Source: Anaerolineae bacterium
Lineage (GTDB): Bacteria; Chloroflexota; Anaerolineae; B4-G1; SLSP01
DNA length: 22,588 nucleotides
Direction of reading: 5' to 3'
NCBI GenBank assembly: GCA_016934645.1
Contig: JAFGSL010000125.1
Span: 1-22,588, forward strand
The first letter of the stretch is position 1. Each line of letters starts with the position of its first letter. A program made the position numbers and the translations under genes. Under the pieces are notes generated by a model. The model saw only the letters and a list, made by a program, of their open reading frames with translations. It was not told the DNA's origin and did not search any database. Shown piece after piece: positions 12,936-22,374 of the stretch.

Positions 12936-14321
12936 ATGCAACAGAAAAGTCATACAATGGTAAGACGGAGACGGAAAAATGCCGCGCCGACCTTGATTAC
13001 CGGGATGTTGGGTTTCGTATTCCTGGTCATTATCGGCGGCATTATTTTGTTTGCCGTATCGTGGGTGCGTGGGATGTTGGCGACGCCGGGCAGCATCACG
13101 CCAGGACTGCCAAGCAGTACTGGACCTAGCGAGAACGTCAAGTACCAGTTTGGCCAGGTTCTGCCCACGTGGACAGGGACCAAGCGCGTGACCGTGTTGC
13201 TTCTCGGTGTCGATGAGCGCACGCAGGAGACCGGGCCGTGGCGCACCGATACGATGATGCTGCTGACGCTCGATCCGGCTACGAAGATGGCGGGCGTACT
13301 CTCCATCCCTCGCGACCTCTGGGTTCCCATCCCTGGCTATAGCGATGGACGCATCAACACCGCACACTTCCTGGGCGATCTCTACAAGCACACCGGCGGT
13401 GGCCCGGCGTTGGCTCGGGAAACGATCGAATACAACCTGGGCGTCCCGGTCGACTACTATGTGCGCCTCAACTTCCAGGCCTTTGTCAGCATCGTGGATA
13501 TGATCGGCGGTGTCGATATTTACGTTGAGAAGGACATCAACGATCACACCTATCCTGATTACGCTTACGGTTACGATCCCCTATACATCCAGGCTGGCTG
13601 GCACCACTTCGACGGGGAAATGGCACTCAAATACGCGCGCACACGCCACAGCAGCAGTGACTTCGACCGCGCGCGCCGCCAGCAGCAGGTTATGTCGGCT
13701 GTTCTGGAAAAAGTAGCCAGCGTCGAGTTGTTGCCCGACTTAGCAAAGAACGCGTCCGAAATCTATCAGATGCTCGAAGCCTCCGTGCAGACGGATATGG
13801 CATTGGATCAAATCCTGGCGCTGGCGAATCTGGCAACGCAGATAGATCGCTCGACCATTCGCTTTGGGGTGATCGACCAGACCTGCACCCAGCAATGGAT
13901 TACGCCGGATGGCGCGCAAGTCCTGGTTCCCTTACGGGATAAGCTGCGCGAGGTGCGCGATTACGTCTTCGCCGCCGATGTCCCCACACCCGTACCGGGG
14001 CAGGTTGCTGCCGTGACGCCTACACCGGAAGTCGCAACGCTTTCCGTCCTCAACGGAACCACGCGCGCTGGACTGGCTGGGACGACGTCCGACTACCTGC
14101 AAGCGCAAGGCCTCGACATCGCCAATGTTGGCAATGCTGATCGCCAGGATTACGGGCAGTCGCTGGTGGTGATGAACCGCGGTAAGCAGTTGACTGCCGC
14201 TCGCATCGTCAGTTTGCTGAACTTGCCTGCTACGGCGGTGATCACAGGCGACGATCCCAATGCGGCGTACGATATTGTGGTGATCCTCGGCAGTGATTAC
14301 TCAGGTCCACCACAGAATTAA
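12936..14321 (+). CDS. LytR-CpsA-Psr (LCP) family protein with LytR_C domain, copy 1
   Basis: About 461 residues. A basic N-terminus (MVRRRRKN) and one membrane helix (about 20-46) precede the extracellular LCP domain (about 82-250). LCP enzymes attach polyprenyl-phosphate-linked glycopolymers to the cell wall or other acceptors. Conserved LCP residues are visible: R103/D105 in WRTDTM, R126/D127 in SIPRD, R139 in RINTAHFLG, and the YARTRH...DFDRARRQQQV segment. The C-terminal 90 residues (SVLNGTTRAGLA...) are a LytR_C domain. ATG 12936 coincides with the predicted transcription start, suggesting a leaderless message; ATG 12957 is an alternative, also without Shine-Dalgarno. A paralogue follows after 25 bases. 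Confidence 0.9.
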   Translation: MQQKSHTMVRRRRKNAAPTLITGMLGFVFLVIIGGIILFAVSWVRGMLATPGSITPGLPSSTGPSENVKYQFGQVLPTWTGTKRVTVLLLGVDERTQETGPWRTDTMMLLTLDPATKMAGVLSIPRDLWVPIPGYSDGRINTAHFLGDLYKHTGGGPALARETIEYNLGVPVDYYVRLNFQAFVSIVDMIGGVDIYVEKDINDHTYPDYAYGYDPLYIQAGWHHFDGEMALKYARTRHSSSDFDRARRQQQVMSAVLEKVASVELLPDLAKNASEIYQMLEASVQTDMALDQILALANLATQIDRSTIRFGVIDQTCTQQWITPDGAQVLVPLRDKLREVRDYVFAADVPTPVPGQVAAVTPTPEVATLSVLNGTTRAGLAGTTSDYLQAQGLDIANVGNADRQDYGQSLVVMNRGKQLTAARIVSLLNLPATAVITGDDPNAAYDIVVILGSDYSGPPQN

Positions 14322-14346
14322 GTCTCCATCCAAAACGTGAAGACCT

Positions 14347-15720
14347 ATGGCTTCAACACCGACCAACGCCCCTCTGAATAAGCTGCCGTATAAGTTGCTG
14401 ATCAACCTGGCCATCTTGCTTATCTATATGCTCCTGACCGTTGTGGCTGGCTTTGCCGTGTTTGTCAAGGTGCGGCAGGGTGTCGCCGTCACGGACATTT
14501 TGCCAGAGTTTACGATCAAACAGACGGAAGAGGAAAGCCCCAACGTCAGCCATGTCGAAGGCGAAACGCTGCCGGTATGGACCGATACCGACCGCATCAC
14601 CGTTTTGATCCTCGGCATTGACGAACGTGCCCAGGAGGAAGATTTCTGGCGCACCGATACGATGATCCTGGGTACGCTCGATCCGGTAACGATGAAGGCC
14701 GGTGTGCTTTCGATCCCACGCGATCTGTGGGTGCATATCCCTGGCTACACCGAGGAGCGCATCAACACGGCGCACTTTCTCGGCGATGCCTACGATCATC
14801 CTGGCGGTGGACCGGCCTTGGCTGTAGAGACGGTGGAATATAACCTGGGCGTCGACATCGATTATTACGTGCGCTTCAATTTCCAGGCCTTTGTCGAACT
14901 GGTGGATCGCATTGGCGGGATCGACATCGACGTGCCGGAAACCATTCACGACACCCAGTATCCGACCCCCGATTATGGCGTTGAGGTATTTCACGTCGAT
15001 GCCGGACCACACCACTTTTACGGGGAAGAGGCGTTAAAGTACGCCCGCACCCGCCATACCAACGGCGGTGACTTCGACCGCGCGCGGCGGCAGCAGCAGG
15101 TCATTAAGGCTGTCCTCAAGCGGGTTACAGAGGCCAACTTGCTCCCACAACTGGCGGCCCAGGCTCCGGAGATGCTGCAAATCCTGGAGAAATCGGTCAA
15201 AATCGATCCCAAGTTGCAATTGGACGAAATCATCGCTATGGCAAACCTGGCACGCCGCGTGAATATGGACGAGGATGTCACCTTTCGCGTGATTGATGAG
15301 ACATGCACACTCTTCAAGACGACGCCTGACGAGATGCAAATCCTGATCCCGCTGCGCGACGAGATACGCAAAGTGCGTGATGAAGTGTTCGGCCTGCAGA
15401 CGACCAACGGAGATATTCAAACGCTTGCAGAGGAGTCTGCCACGGTCTCTGTGCTGAACGGCACACAGACACCCGGGTTAGCTTTTACAACCAGTGAGTT
15501 CCTTGAAGCCAATGGTCTGGCGATCGCCGCCTACGACAACGCGGATCGTCAGGACTACGACACATCTCTGGTGATCTTGAATCGTGCCAAGCCAATGACT
15601 GCTGTGCAAATCCTCGCCCTGCTCAAGCTGCCGCAGTCGGCAGTCGTGAATGGCAATAACCCCACCGCTGATTACGACATCGTGATTATCCTGGGCGCGG
15701 ACTATTCGAACGGGCAGTGA
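14347..15720 (+). CDS. LCP family protein with LytR_C domain, copy 2
   Basis: A 457-residue paralogue of the preceding gene with the same order: membrane helix 17-41, LCP domain about 80-250 (R102/D104, R125/D126, R139, then YARTRHTNGGDFDRARRQQQV), linker, and LytR_C domain from about residue 365 (SVLNGTQTPGLAFTTSEFL). The two proteins are similar throughout, pointing to tandem duplication, but the N-terminal and linker regions differ. The start ATG lacks a good Shine-Dalgarno. It is likely co-transcribed with copy 1 and ends before a strong terminator. Predicted role is attachment of surface glycopolymers. Confidence 0.92.
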   Translation: MASTPTNAPLNKLPYKLLINLAILLIYMLLTVVAGFAVFVKVRQGVAVTDILPEFTIKQTEEESPNVSHVEGETLPVWTDTDRITVLILGIDERAQEEDFWRTDTMILGTLDPVTMKAGVLSIPRDLWVHIPGYTEERINTAHFLGDAYDHPGGGPALAVETVEYNLGVDIDYYVRFNFQAFVELVDRIGGIDIDVPETIHDTQYPTPDYGVEVFHVDAGPHHFYGEEALKYARTRHTNGGDFDRARRQQQVIKAVLKRVTEANLLPQLAAQAPEMLQILEKSVKIDPKLQLDEIIAMANLARRVNMDEDVTFRVIDETCTLFKTTPDEMQILIPLRDEIRKVRDEVFGLQTTNGDIQTLAEESATVSVLNGTQTPGLAFTTSEFLEANGLAIAAYDNADRQDYDTSLVILNRAKPMTAVQILALLKLPQSAVVNGNNPTADYDIVIILGADYSNGQ

Positions 15721-15789
15721 ATTGCTAGTAGATGGTAGACAGGGGGGTACGCTCGGATAGCGTGCTCTCTGGACAACTCGGGATTCTCA

Positions 15790-15822
15790 AAGGCCCCACA
15801 GTTGACTGTGGGGCCTTGTTTT
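15790..15822. terminator. Strong terminator between convergent genes
   Basis: AAGGCCCCACAG (15790-15801) pairs perfectly with CTGTGGGGCCTT (15806-15817) around a TTGA tetraloop, followed by GTTTTG. It serves the LCP operon and, being symmetrical, may also help end the opposing surface-protein operon at 15826. Confidence 0.9.
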
Positions 15823-15825
15823 GTG

Positions 15826-17596
15826 TCAGAATTTGCGCGCCATCACCGGCAGGTAGACGCGCCGGGGATTGATGATCAACCACGAATGCCCGCTGACGCC
15901 TTCCGCCGTCGTCACTTCCACCTTGTTCGTCAACGGCCCGACGTAGTCCTCTGCTACAGTAACAATGACATCGCGTGTCCACACGCCACCGGGCGCGGTG
16001 ATAACCGCCGTCCAGGTGAGGATCACGCCTCTGTCGGGCAGAAAGACGGTCTGGGTGGGCATAGTGCGCAGGCTCAGCGTGTTGGGCAGAGTGTCGGTGA
16101 TGATCGCGTGGAGGACTTCAGTGCCGGTATTGGTGAGAACGAGGGTAAACGTAAGTGGTGCGCCCGGTAGAGACAGATCGGGTGTGGCGTGCTGGGTGAG
16201 GTCGAAGGCGATCTTGAAACATTCATCCGCGCCGAGGTCATAACCTCCCCCCACAGCCGGGGGTCGCCGTCTATGTCGTGATCTACGCCGGCATCCACAC
16301 CCAGTTCGCGGGCTATTGAGTCGGGGCGCAGGTGGTAGTCGCCGGCGGCCGGATCCACAAAGCCCGGCGTGCCGGTGTAGCCAGCAGTGGTGTAAATAGC
16401 CCCCTCCCCTGTGATGGGAATGGTATTGGTCCACGCACCATCGCCCCATAGCGTGTTAGCCAGTGTTATGCTGTTGCCAACCTCAATGTTCACCGCCTTT
16501 GTATGGCTGACCAGAATGGTATTAGTTAGAATAAGATTAGTGTAACGGTCAACCAAAAACGGATTTGTGACTTGTATACCCTCAACGTTGCGTGCAAAAG
16601 TCGTATATAAGTCAGTAGTTCACCAGGATTGAAAGCCATCCGAGATACTCCTTGACCAAGGATCGGCGCTCTAGCCAGATGCTGGAAGATCTGGAGCTGT
16701 GCGGCGCAGACGTAAACGTATCCCCCGGACACAGCTACGTCGGTGAGGGTTCCTTGTATTGTGGAAATGTCCACCACCACCAGCCAACCGTAAAAGTTAT
16801 ATATGCCTATCTTGCCGTCATCATAAAACTGTACCATCGAACCCGGCACATAGGCATGATTCCCAACCACCACTACTTGATCAATGGCTGAAGTGTAATC
16901 CACATTCGCCGTCGATGGTATAGTGTAAACGCCCGATACGTGAGGGGCTGTGGGCGTGGACACATCCACCACGCGCAAAACCTTCGCGTCAATGATGTAA
17001 GCGTAGGTCTCGGCCACATCCACGGAGCGCGCCTCGTTTTGGGTATATGCGCTCACTTCGTGAGGATTGGCCGGGTTGCTGACGTCCACAATGCGCAAGC
17101 CGGCGCTTCCGGCGGCGATATAGACGTGATTGCCGGCGACCGCGATGTCCCGCGGATTCCCCGGCAGCGCGCAAGCGCCGACGACCGCCGGCGCGGCAGG
17201 ATTGGCGACGTCGATTACCTGGAGGCCACCGGCCAGCGCGTAGACGTAGACGCCCTGACTTGCCAGCCGCGTGGCTGTCATGGGCAAAAGCGTCTGGCCG
17301 AGCTGCACCGGTGCGGTTGGCTGCGTCACATCCAGCACCACCAGCCACGGCCCAAAACTCACGTAGGCATAGTTGCCCTGCAGCGTCACAGCCTGGGCCG
17401 TCTCGCCCGGCAGCCCGAAACTCCCTACCGGCTCCAGCTCCATCGGAGCCGTGGGGGACACCGGGCGGCGCGGTGGCAACGCCGGCAATCCGGCATCCAC
17501 GGCGCGGGAACGCAGCAGCGTCAGCGCGCCCAACAGCGGCAATGCGGCACATAATCCGCATAACAACCATCTTCGATACAGCGAAAACGTACGCAT
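15826..17596 (-). pseudogene. Secreted LVIVD beta-propeller/beta-helix protein, frameshifted
   Basis: Read from 17596, the start has GGAGG 6 bases upstream and a hydrophobic signal segment (RWLLCGLCAALPLLGALTLL). LVIVD repeats follow, with cores VLDVTQPTAPV, VIDVANPAAPA, IVDVSNPANPH and VVDVSTPTAPH. This frame stops at 16526. Near 16600-16640 the reading continues in a second frame with a beta-helix-type end (NTILVSHTKAVNIEVGNSITLANTLWGDGAW...DPAAGDYHLRPDS...DIDGDPRLWG). At a C6 tract (16247-16252; G6 on the coding strand) it moves to a third frame: GYDLGADEC, a DUF11-like domain and the C-terminus VYLPVMARKF. Restored length is about 590 residues. It is either a pseudogene or has indel errors. 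It is third in an operon, 47 bases after the membrane glycosyltransferase. Confidence 0.8.
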
Positions 17597-17643
17597 GGGT
17601 TACCTCCTGCAAAAATGAACCTCGAATCCACACTAATCCTCCG

Positions 17644-19152
17644 TCAAAGGTTGCCGCCAGCGCGGGTGCCGCCGAAGCGCGTACCGAGCAGCAGTGCCAG
17701 GCCCGCAATCAGGATGACGAGGCCCAGCTTCACGGCCCGGAACAGGCCAATACCCCAGATATCCATCGTAGTGGTGGGGAAGAGTGGGAGGATGTCGGTG
17801 TACAGATAGCCGAGCCGGCCGTCGACAGCATGGAACCAGGACAACGACAAAGCCCGCGTGTCACGCTGCAAGAAGGCCAACATCCAATGCACCGCCACCG
17901 AGGGCAAGGCCATCGCTACCATGCCCACCTTGCCCCATCCCGGCAGCCCCTCCCAGCACGGCGCCATCAGCAGGGCCACAAGTGGGATCGCCGGCAGGAT
18001 GTGGCGCGGCCCCATATAATGACCGCCAAACCAAAAACGGTAGGGAGCGAAGAGCAGGATGGAGACGGCAATAGTCGCGATCACAATCCACACTTTGAGC
18101 CGGGCCGAGCCGCGTTTGGCCTGGACAACAGTCCAATAGCTACTAGGGATGGCGCACAGCAGAACCGGCGTGTAGACGAAGAGTCCCTTGTCCAGCCCAA
18201 ATAGAAACCCCCACAAACCTTGCAAGAAAGAGCCGTGGGTATAGGCTGCGAGCGGGGTTTCGATCTGCACTTCAGGCAGAAGTGAGAAAACAGTGTATCC
18301 GGTGAGAAACGGATTTCCAAAGCACTGAAAGTTGTAGTACGCCAACCGCAACAGCGGTACCGACCCGGCCAGGATAGCACAAATCACACGGGTGGCGACT
18401 TGGGGACGGCGGCGCGCCTGGAACAAGGCTCTCAGGAAGTACACCACGAGCGGCGCTAAGGTTACGAGCGCCGCCGGGTTGATAGGATCGCGTAGCCGAT
18501 GCTGAACCCGGCCAGCGCGCTCCAGGCGGGGTGGTCGGTTGCCGCGGCGCGGAACCCGCTCCACAGTGACAATAGCAGGAAGGCGGCGCTGGCGATGTTG
18601 TTCATGAAGCAGGTCGCATACACCAGTACAATTGTCCCCAGGCCGGCGACCAGGGTGCAAAAGACGGCGGCCCGGCGGCTCACGCCGATCTCGAAAGCCA
18701 ACAAGTAGGTTAACAACACGGTCAGGGCACCCAATCCCGCCGAAAAAGAGCGAGAGGAAATTAGGGATGGATTTATCCGCCAGCCACGGCCAGAAGTACA
18801 GGAAGAGCGCGTAGACTGGCGTGGCCAGGAACGGGAATCCCGGCGGTTTGTTGGAATAGAAGTGGTCGTTGTAGGACACCAGATCGGCAGGGGCGGAAAG
18901 TAGGAATTGGTCTAGTGGGAAGGTATGACCTTCGACAATAGCTCGGACCAATTCGAAATGCGCGAGTTCGTTGCCTCCCTGGGTGACATCCCACTGCCAT
19001 TGTCCATCTTGCAGGATGAAGGTATAGCGGATCAGGAGGCAATAGATGCAGAAACAGAAGAATCCCAACAGCCCCGCATCTATCCATACCTGGCGCGATA
19101 GCCGGCGCGGGCTGGACGCCAGTTGGCAACCGGCGGCAAATAAATCTGCCAA
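17644..19152 (-). pseudogene. GT39/GT83-like membrane glycosyltransferase, two compensating frameshifts
   Basis: A polytopic membrane protein of about 500 residues. The first membrane helix is about 24-48. HFYSNKPPGFPFLATP (98-112) is the conserved NKPPG motif of dolichyl-phosphate-mannose-type and ArnT-like transferases that use polyprenyl-phosphate sugars. The continuous frame contains a nonsense-like Arg-rich stretch (about 137-225). The real sequence there lies in another frame, 18734-18462 (GALTVLLTYLLAFEIGVSRRAAVF...LAGFSIGYAI). So one indel lies near the A5 tract at 18743-18747 and a compensating one near 18475-18490. The start is TTG 19152 with GAGGAGG upstream, 22 bases after the LRR stop, indicating an operon. 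It may glycosylate surface products. The first acidic motif reads GNELAHFE rather than the usual DE. Confidence 0.78.
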
Positions 19153-19174
19153 TATGTCCTCCTCTACATCCGGC

Positions 19175-22100
19175 TCAGAAGCTACGCACCACCAACGGCA
19201 GATAGACCGTCGCGACTACATTGTGCACGACATTGACCTGCGTGTTCGACGGATGCGCCAGCACCAGCGTCTCACCGGGAAAATAGTAGTACGCCGTGTT
19301 GCTGACCTGGGCGTACTCACTGACAAAAGATTCGGGTGGTACGTTGACCTGAACAACGAAAGCGAGGGTGATGGGTGTCATAGCCGCAAGCGCGACGGTG
19401 CCGGTGAGCGCGCCGTCCGTGTAAGCCAGCGTATCCGGCGCTGGACCAACGAAGCCTTGCCACGTCAGGTGGGCATCCAGCGGGTCGTAGAGACGCAGTG
19501 TAGTATCTATATCAGTATACATAAGGAGCTGGTAAACCAACGTTTTGCCGTTGAGGACGATGCCGGCAGGCGCAGCCGATTTGACGACAGCAGGCGACAG
19601 CACAGCATCAATGCCCGTGCGCGTCATCCCCAGGGTGACGGTCACCGGTGTGGATTTTCTGAGGGTAAGTTGATTGTTGTAGTATTGCGGTGCGTAGATA
19701 TGTGTGGGGTCGATGAATTCCACGCGATAGTCAATGCCTTGTCCCAAGCCATCAAACTGATATGTGCCATCAGCCAGCGTTTGGGTGGTGGTCACGTAGC
19801 TCAATTCGTACCCTTCAATGGGTCGGTAGAGGTGCGCACACACACCAACGGCGGGCATGGCGTCAGGGTTTGAGACAGCCCCACACAGGCTGCCCGTCGC
19901 CCGCCCGCAAACCAATCCGGTGCCATGGACAACCGCGACCGTATCCAGCCACGCGGGCACCGGGCCTGTCTCTGGTACACACCAGGCCGTGTTATAGAAA
20001 GTAAAACGATAAAGGGAGGTCAGCGTGGTCAGCATTTCCGGCATTTCACCACTAAGAGCGGTATCGTTCAGGAAAAGGTTCGTCAACGCGGTGAGGTTAC
20101 CGATCTCCGGCGGGAGGGCGGTCAGCGCGTTGTTGTCCAGGTAAAGCCACCACAAAGTGGTGAGATTGCCGATCTCCGGCGGCAGAGCGGTCAGGGCGTT
20201 GTTGTCCAGGTAAAGCCCCCGTAACCCAGTGAGGTTGCCGATCTCCGGCGGCAGAGCCGTCAGCGCGTTGTTATGCAGGTCAAGGGTCCCCACGGTGAGG
20301 TTGCCAATCTCCGGCGGGAGGACGGTCAGGGCGTTATTGTACAGGTCAAGGGTTCCCACGGTGAGGTTGCCGATCTCCGGCGGAAGAGCCATCAGGGCAT
20401 TGTTGTGCAGATCAAGGGTCTTCACGGTGAGACTGCCGATCCCCGGCGGCAAGGTTGTCAGCGCATTGTAAGATAGGTCAAGTTCATCCAGCCCGGTGAG
20501 GCTGCCGATCTCCGGCGGCAGGGCCGTCAGCGCGTTGTTGGACAGGTAAAGTTCATCCAGCCCGGTGAGGTTGCCGATCTCCGGCGGCAGGGCCGTCAGC
20601 GCGTTGTTGGACAGGTAAAGGCGATCCAACCCGGTGAGGTTGCCGATCTCCGGCGGCAGAGCGGTCAGGGCGTTGTTGTACAGGGAAAGGGACGTCAACC
20701 CGGTGAGGTTGCCGATCTCCGGCGGGAGGGCCGTCAGGGCGTTGTTGGACAGGTAAAGCCCCCGCAACTCGGTGAGGTTGCCGATCTCCGGCGGGAGGGC
20801 CGTCAGGGCGTTGTGGTGCAGGTCAAGGGATGGCAACCCGGTGAGGTTGCCAATCTCTGCTGGAAGGGTCGTCAGGGCGTTGTGGTGCAGGTAAAGCCAC
20901 TCCAACCCAGTGAGGTTGCCGAACTCTGGTGGCAGGGCCGTCAGGGCGTTGTTGTTCAGGTGAAGCTCATCCAACCCGGTGAGGTTGCCGATCTCCGCTG
21001 GGAGGGCTGTCAGGGCGTTGTCGTACAGGTAAAGCTCTCTCAACCCAGTGAGGTTGCCGATCTCCGCTGGGAGGGGCGTCAGGGCGTTGTTGTTCAGGTG
21101 AAGCTCATCCAACCCGGTGAGGTTGCCGAACTCCGGTGGCAGGGCTATCAGGGCGTTGTACCTCAGGTCAAACTCACCCAACCCGGTGAGGTTGCCAATC
21201 TCCGGTGGCAGGGCTATCAGGGCGTTGTACCTCAGGTCAAACTCACCCAACCCGGTGAGGTTGCCAATCTCCGGCGGGAGGGCGGTCAGGGCGTTGCCGT
21301 ACAGGCTAAGTCTCCACAACTCGGTGAGGTTGCCGATCTCCGAGGGCAGGGCCGTCAGGGCGTTGCCGGTCAGGTTGAGATTTGCCAACCCAGTGAGGTT
21401 GCCGATCTCCGGCGGGAGGATGGTCAGGATGTTGTAGGACAGGTCAAGGTACGTCAACGCGGCGAGGTTCCCGATCTCCGGTGGGAGAGTCGTCAGGGTG
21501 TTGTCCTGCAGGTTAAGGTACGTCAACGCGGCGAGGTTGCCGAACTCCGGCGGGAGGGCCGTCAAGTCATTGTTGTACAGAAAGAGCTTTGTCAACGCGG
21601 ACAGGTTGCCAAACTCCGGCGGCAGGGCCGTTAGGGCGTTGGCGTACAGGTTAAGCTCATCTAACTCGGTGAGATTGCCGAACTCCGGCGGGAGGGTGGT
21701 CAGGTTGTTAGCACCCAGGTTAAGGTATGTCAACGCGGAGAGGGCGCCGAACTCCGGCGGGAGGGCCGTCAGGTCGTTGCGACTCAGGCCAAGCCACTCC
21801 AACCCAGCGAGGTTGCCGAACTCCGGTGGGAGGGCCGTCAGGTCGTTAGCACCCAGGTTAAGGGTTGTCAACGCGGTGAGGTTGCCGAACTCCGGTGGGA
21901 GGGCCGTCAGGTGGTTAAACACGGTCTCATAATATTCTATGGTTCGGTATCCTAAAGAAAGAGATCCCAACGCAGTGAGGTTGCCGATTTCTGGCGGGAG
22001 GGCGCCTGTGAGATGATTGCCGGATAAGGAAAGCTGCGTCACGCGTTCAGCTTCACAGGTGACGCCATACCAGGTGCAGGGTGTGGCAGTTTGCAGCCAG

Positions 22101-22300
22101 TCGGCTCCGTAGATCCAATGGTCGCCATCGGTGGCGTTGTATAGGGCCACCAACGCCTCGCACTCGGCTTGAGGAAGGCCGGTCGCCGTGGAACAATCGT
22201 AGGCCGTCTGCGTTGCCTGTGCCGGTGTGGAGCGCGCGGTCAAGCCACCGGTCAATATTGCGCACAAGAGAACCAAATTCACAACGTGTGAGAGTTTCAT
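19175..22300 (-). CDS. Secreted leucine-rich-repeat protein with C-terminal VYLPLVVRSF
   Basis: A 1041-residue protein starting at ATG 22300, with AGGAGGAG about 9 bases upstream. Residues 1-29 are a signal peptide (MKLSHVVNLVLLCAILTGG...PAQA). An N-terminal cap with C-x-WYGVTC resembles plant-type LRRNT. About 29 leucine-rich repeats follow, consensus ALTALPPEIGNLTGLxxLxLxxN, mostly 23 residues, with three consecutive 22-residue units and one long unit. After the LRRs come a carboxypeptidase-regulatory/CnaB-like domain (GTYQFDGLGQGIDYRVEF), a DUF11-like beta domain, and the tail VYLPLVVRSF shared with the LVIVD protein downstream. It probably acts in surface binding or adhesion; the ligand is unknown. 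It is the first gene of a three-gene operon. Confidence 0.92.
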   Translation of the reverse strand: MKLSHVVNLVLLCAILTGGLTARSTPAQATQTAYDCSTATGLPQAECEALVALYNATDGDHWIYGADWLQTATPCTWYGVTCEAERVTQLSLSGNHLTGALPPEIGNLTALGSLSLGYRTIEYYETVFNHLTALPPEFGNLTALTTLNLGANDLTALPPEFGNLAGLEWLGLSRNDLTALPPEFGALSALTYLNLGANNLTTLPPEFGNLTELDELNLYANALTALPPEFGNLSALTKLFLYNNDLTALPPEFGNLAALTYLNLQDNTLTTLPPEIGNLAALTYLDLSYNILTILPPEIGNLTGLANLNLTGNALTALPSEIGNLTELWRLSLYGNALTALPPEIGNLTGLGEFDLRYNALIALPPEIGNLTGLGEFDLRYNALIALPPEFGNLTGLDELHLNNNALTPLPAEIGNLTGLRELYLYDNALTALPAEIGNLTGLDELHLNNNALTALPPEFGNLTGLEWLYLHHNALTTLPAEIGNLTGLPSLDLHHNALTALPPEIGNLTELRGLYLSNNALTALPPEIGNLTGLTSLSLYNNALTALPPEIGNLTGLDRLYLSNNALTALPPEIGNLTGLDELYLSNNALTALPPEIGSLTGLDELDLSYNALTTLPPGIGSLTVKTLDLHNNALMALPPEIGNLTVGTLDLYNNALTVLPPEIGNLTVGTLDLHNNALTALPPEIGNLTGLRGLYLDNNALTALPPEIGNLTTLWWLYLDNNALTALPPEIGNLTALTNLFLNDTALSGEMPEMLTTLTSLYRFTFYNTAWCVPETGPVPAWLDTVAVVHGTGLVCGRATGSLCGAVSNPDAMPAVGVCAHLYRPIEGYELSYVTTTQTLADGTYQFDGLGQGIDYRVEFIDPTHIYAPQYYNNQLTLRKSTPVTVTLGMTRTGIDAVLSPAVVKSAAPAGIVLNGKTLVYQLLMYTDIDTTLRLYDPLDAHLTWQGFVGPAPDTLAYTDGALTGTVALAAMTPITLAFVVQVNVPPESFVSEYAQVSNTAYYYFPGETLVLAHPSNTQVNVVHNVVATVYLPLVVRSF
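20060..21960. repeat. 69-bp in-frame minisatellite encoding the LRRs
   Basis: The LRR units are highly similar at DNA level with a 69-bp period (66 bp in three units). The neighbouring units around 21111-21250 encode almost identical GLGEFDLRYNALIALPPE blocks, indicating a recent duplication. Such an array can expand or contract by recombination or slippage. Confidence 0.85.
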
Positions 22301-22374
22301 GGGTCTATCTCCTCCTATTGATTGACTGATCCAAACATAACTTTCTACTGACCTGAACATGAAAAACTAAGAAC

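Noticed and set aside
14322..14346. Resemblance of the LCP spacer (AAGTCTCCATCCAAAACGTG) to the left end of the 59-bp repeat
   Set aside because: Only about 20 bases with several differences and no second terminus; could be chance.
16526..16640. Programmed -1 frameshifting in the LVIVD gene
   Set aside because: No recognisable slippery heptamer with downstream structure at the first junction, and the second lies in a simple G6 run; indels explain both more simply.
19175..19210. PEP-CTERM or LPXTG sorting signal on the LRR protein
   Set aside because: No hydrophobic helix or basic tail follows the VYLP motif and the protein ends within ten residues.
20813..21634. 273-codon open frame on the plus strand with a repetitive VVVQVKLxQPGEVA pattern
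   Set aside because: It is the antisense image of the LRR minisatellite; the repeat simply lacks stops in that frame. No start signal or family resemblance.
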